8,114 nt of DNA from an uncultured Eubacteriales bacterium (GTDB taxonomy: Bacteria; Bacillota_I; Bacilli_A; RF39; UBA660), in NCBI GenBank assembly GCA_900313345.1, contig OMQW01000085.1, positions 1 through 8,114 of the forward strand. Reading direction: 5' to 3'. Shown here piece after piece: positions 6,856 through 8,114 of the stretch. The notes beneath the pieces were generated by a model. It searched no databases, was not told the DNA's origin, and saw nothing but the letters and a program-made list of their open reading frames with translations. A program made the position numbers and the translations under genes. The stretch's first letter is position 1. Every line of letters begins with the position of its first letter.

Positions 6856-7588
6856 TAATATCAAGATCCTTCCATATATTATTTACATAATTTCTAAAAT
6901 TAGAATCACTTCTCGCATCAATAGGATTATTTTTATATATATTTATTTCATAAATATTTTTTACTGTTGCTGGTTTACTACTTAGTACATAAATTCTATC
7001 ACTTATCGCAACTGCATCTTCTATATCATGTGTTACAAAGATTGCTGATAATCCTAGCTCTCTAATTATGTTATATATATCTTTACTAATATAAAGTTTA
7101 GTCTGATAATCAAGAGCTGATAAAGCTTCATCAAATAGAATAATATCAGGCTTTAAAGCTAGTGTTCTTATTAAACTAACTCTTTGTCTCATACCTCCAG
7201 ATAAACTATTTGGATACTTATAAATAAAATCGGAAAGACCATATTTATTAAGTAAATTTTTAACAAACTCTATATCACTATCTAAAACTTTTCTTCTCAT
7301 CTTTATACCTATTAAAGTATTATCTAATATATTTAAATAGGGAAGTAATGCATCTTTTTGAAGCATTATACCAATACTTTTATTAGTAAGTACTTTTCCA
7401 TGAGTTTGTGAATTTAATCCAGCTATAATAGATAGTATAGTACTCTTGCCACATCCAGATGGACCAACAATAGAAATAATTTCTTTATCATATAAATCTA
7501 TAGAAACATCTTTTACTGCTAAAACATTATTATTTAATGAATAATAAATCTTATTAAGATTATTAATACATAATATTTTATTTTTCAT
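6848..7588 (-). CDS. ABC transporter ATP-binding protein, nitrate/sulfonate/taurine-type importer
   Basis: This 246-residue cytoplasmic ATPase powers the importer. All catalytic motifs are intact: Walker A GPSGCGKST (42-50), Q-loop glutamine Q77 in IGIMLQKDALLPYL, signature LSGGMRQR (129-136), Walker B IILFDE (149-154) followed by the D-loop SALD (157-160), and the switch histidine H187 in FVTHD. The segment VLSSKPATV (201-209) is typical of the SsuB/TauB/ThiZ-like group. The start ATG at 7588 overlaps the last 11 bases of the binding-protein gene, and no Shine-Dalgarno sequence is visible before it. Ribosomes finishing the upstream gene probably re-initiate here. No regulatory domain follows the nucleotide-binding domain. 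Confidence 0.93.
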   Translation of the reverse strand: MKNKILCINNLNKIYYSLNNNVLAVKDVSIDLYDKEIISIVGPSGCGKSTILSIIAGLNSQTHGKVLTNKSIGIMLQKDALLPYLNILDNTLIGIKMRRKVLDSDIEFVKNLLNKYGLSDFIYKYPNSLSGGMRQRVSLIRTLALKPDIILFDEALSALDYQTKLYISKDIYNIIRELGLSAIFVTHDIEDAVAISDRIYVLSSKPATVKNIYEINIYKNNPIDARSDSNFRNYVNNIWKDLDINE

Positions 7589-8114
7589 AAACTAGTTTTT
7601 TATAACTAACTTTTTTATTAAGGTTATCACTATATTTCATAATATCTTGCATTCTATTAAAATCTTCTTTCTTAAACTTACTATCAAGAGGCCATGCTTT
7701 AATATTTCTATAACTCTTAACAACATCTCTAATAGTTTTAATATCAGTTTCTTTAAATTGATTTTTAATTATTTCTGCTACCTCCATATCAGAATGACTA
7801 TAAGTATATTTAATACCCTTATTAATAGCTCTTTTAAATTTATTTATTAACTCCTTATTTTTATTTATAAAACTTCTTCTTGCATAAAAAGCTGTATATG
7901 GAACATCTCCTGAAAGTTTTCCTAAACTCTCAACTTTATATCCATATCCTCGTTTAACTATATCACTAGCAGTTGGTTCAAATAATGTAACAGCATCACC
8001 ATTACCACTAATAAATGACGCAGCCATGTTACTAAAATCAACACTAGTATCAATATTTGCATTAACATTATTCTTTTTAAGAACATAATAAAGAGTCATT
8101 TCAGGCATACCACC
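7578..8114 (-). CDS. ABC transporter substrate-binding protein (SsuA/NMT1-like), 3' part only
   Basis: The frame is open to the right edge, with two glycine codons (8109-8114) before the methionine at 8108-8106. That methionine is therefore internal and the true start lies outside. The 178 residues seen are the second lobe of a periplasmic-binding fold: GGMPEMTLYYVLKKN (1-15), GNGDAVTLFEPTASDI (37-52), SGDVPYTAFYARRSFINKN (68-86), RNIKAWPLDSKFKKEDF (136-152) and the C-terminal NKKVSYKKLV (166-175). The GGMPEMTL, LFEPTA and VPYTAFYA blocks match Bacillota binding proteins annotated as sulfonate, nitrate or NMT1/THI5-like. In a Gram-positive host it should be a surface lipoprotein; the lipobox would be in the missing N-terminus. 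It is the first of the three transporter genes in the window. Ligand candidates are aliphatic sulfonates, taurine or a thiamin pyrimidine precursor, with no way to choose here. Confidence 0.88.
   Translation of the reverse strand, partial: GGMPEMTLYYVLKKNNVNANIDTSVDFSNMAASFISGNGDAVTLFEPTASDIVKRGYGYKVESLGKLSGDVPYTAFYARRSFINKNKELINKFKRAINKGIKYTYSHSDMEVAEIIKNQFKETDIKTIRDVVKSYRNIKAWPLDSKFKKEDFNRMQDIMKYSDNLNKKVSYKKLVYEK

Noticed and set aside
6862..6864. TTG as the start of the permease gene
   Set aside because: The Shine-Dalgarno-like AAGGA would be only 2 bases away, and an ATG three codons later has workable spacing.
7647..7850. 67-codon open frame on the plus strand
   Set aside because: It lies wholly inside the substrate-binding protein gene on the opposite strand, has low-complexity content and shows no ribosome binding site; it is a shadow of the real gene.
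8106..8108. ATG as the start of the binding-protein gene
   Set aside because: The frame stays open to the window edge, and the family block GGMPEMTL spans this methionine, so it is internal and the gene is cut by the window.
1..8114. Mycoplasma-type genetic code (UGA = Trp), suggested by the extreme AT content
   Set aside because: All genes are full length under the standard code and their tryptophans are TGG.
1..8114. Defence system, prophage, insertion sequence, CRISPR array or tRNA
   Set aside because: No transposase, integrase, nuclease or phage-like protein, no regularly spaced repeats, no terminal inverted repeats and no tRNA-like cloverleaf were seen; the window is explained by glycan-modification and transport genes.

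Overview
The window is a very AT-rich stretch (roughly a quarter G+C by eye) of a bacterial chromosome. Strong AGGAGG-type ribosome binding sites, AGA-dominated arginine codons, short gaps and Rho-independent terminators point to a low-GC Bacillota or related gut-type lineage; genus cannot be read from it. All tryptophans checked are TGG and all ten stops are TAA (8) or TAG (2), so the standard bacterial code works and there is no sign of Mycoplasma-style UGA=Trp decoding.

Left part (1-4510, plus strand): a tight five-gene operon for glycosylating a surface polymer. It begins with the 3' end of a GtrII-like glucosyltransferase. Next come a DUF6056 multi-pass protein, a Gpi18-like GT-C mannosyltransferase-type protein, a GtrB/DPM1-type polyprenyl-phosphate glycosyltransferase and a GtrA-family putative flippase, and the run ends in a terminator. 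The likely logic is that GtrB loads a sugar onto undecaprenyl phosphate on the cytoplasmic side, GtrA helps move it across the membrane, and one or more of the three polytopic proteins transfers it to an extracytoplasmic acceptor such as teichoic acid, capsule or another glycan.

Middle (4511-6090, plus strand): two apparently separate transcription units. The first is a membrane acyltransferase (acyltransferase-3 family), plausibly O-acylating the same surface glycan. The second is a 102-residue soluble protein of unknown function with an extended -10 promoter, a strong ribosome binding site and its own terminator.

Right part (6076-8114, minus strand): an ABC importer operon of the nitrate/sulfonate/taurine/pyrimidine-precursor type, in the order substrate-binding protein (5' end outside the window), ATPase, permease. 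The three genes overlap at both junctions. The operon converges on the small unknown gene with a 4-base overlap inside a hairpin that probably terminates transcription from both sides. No RNA genes, mobile elements, CRISPR arrays or gene-free stretches over 300 bases were seen.
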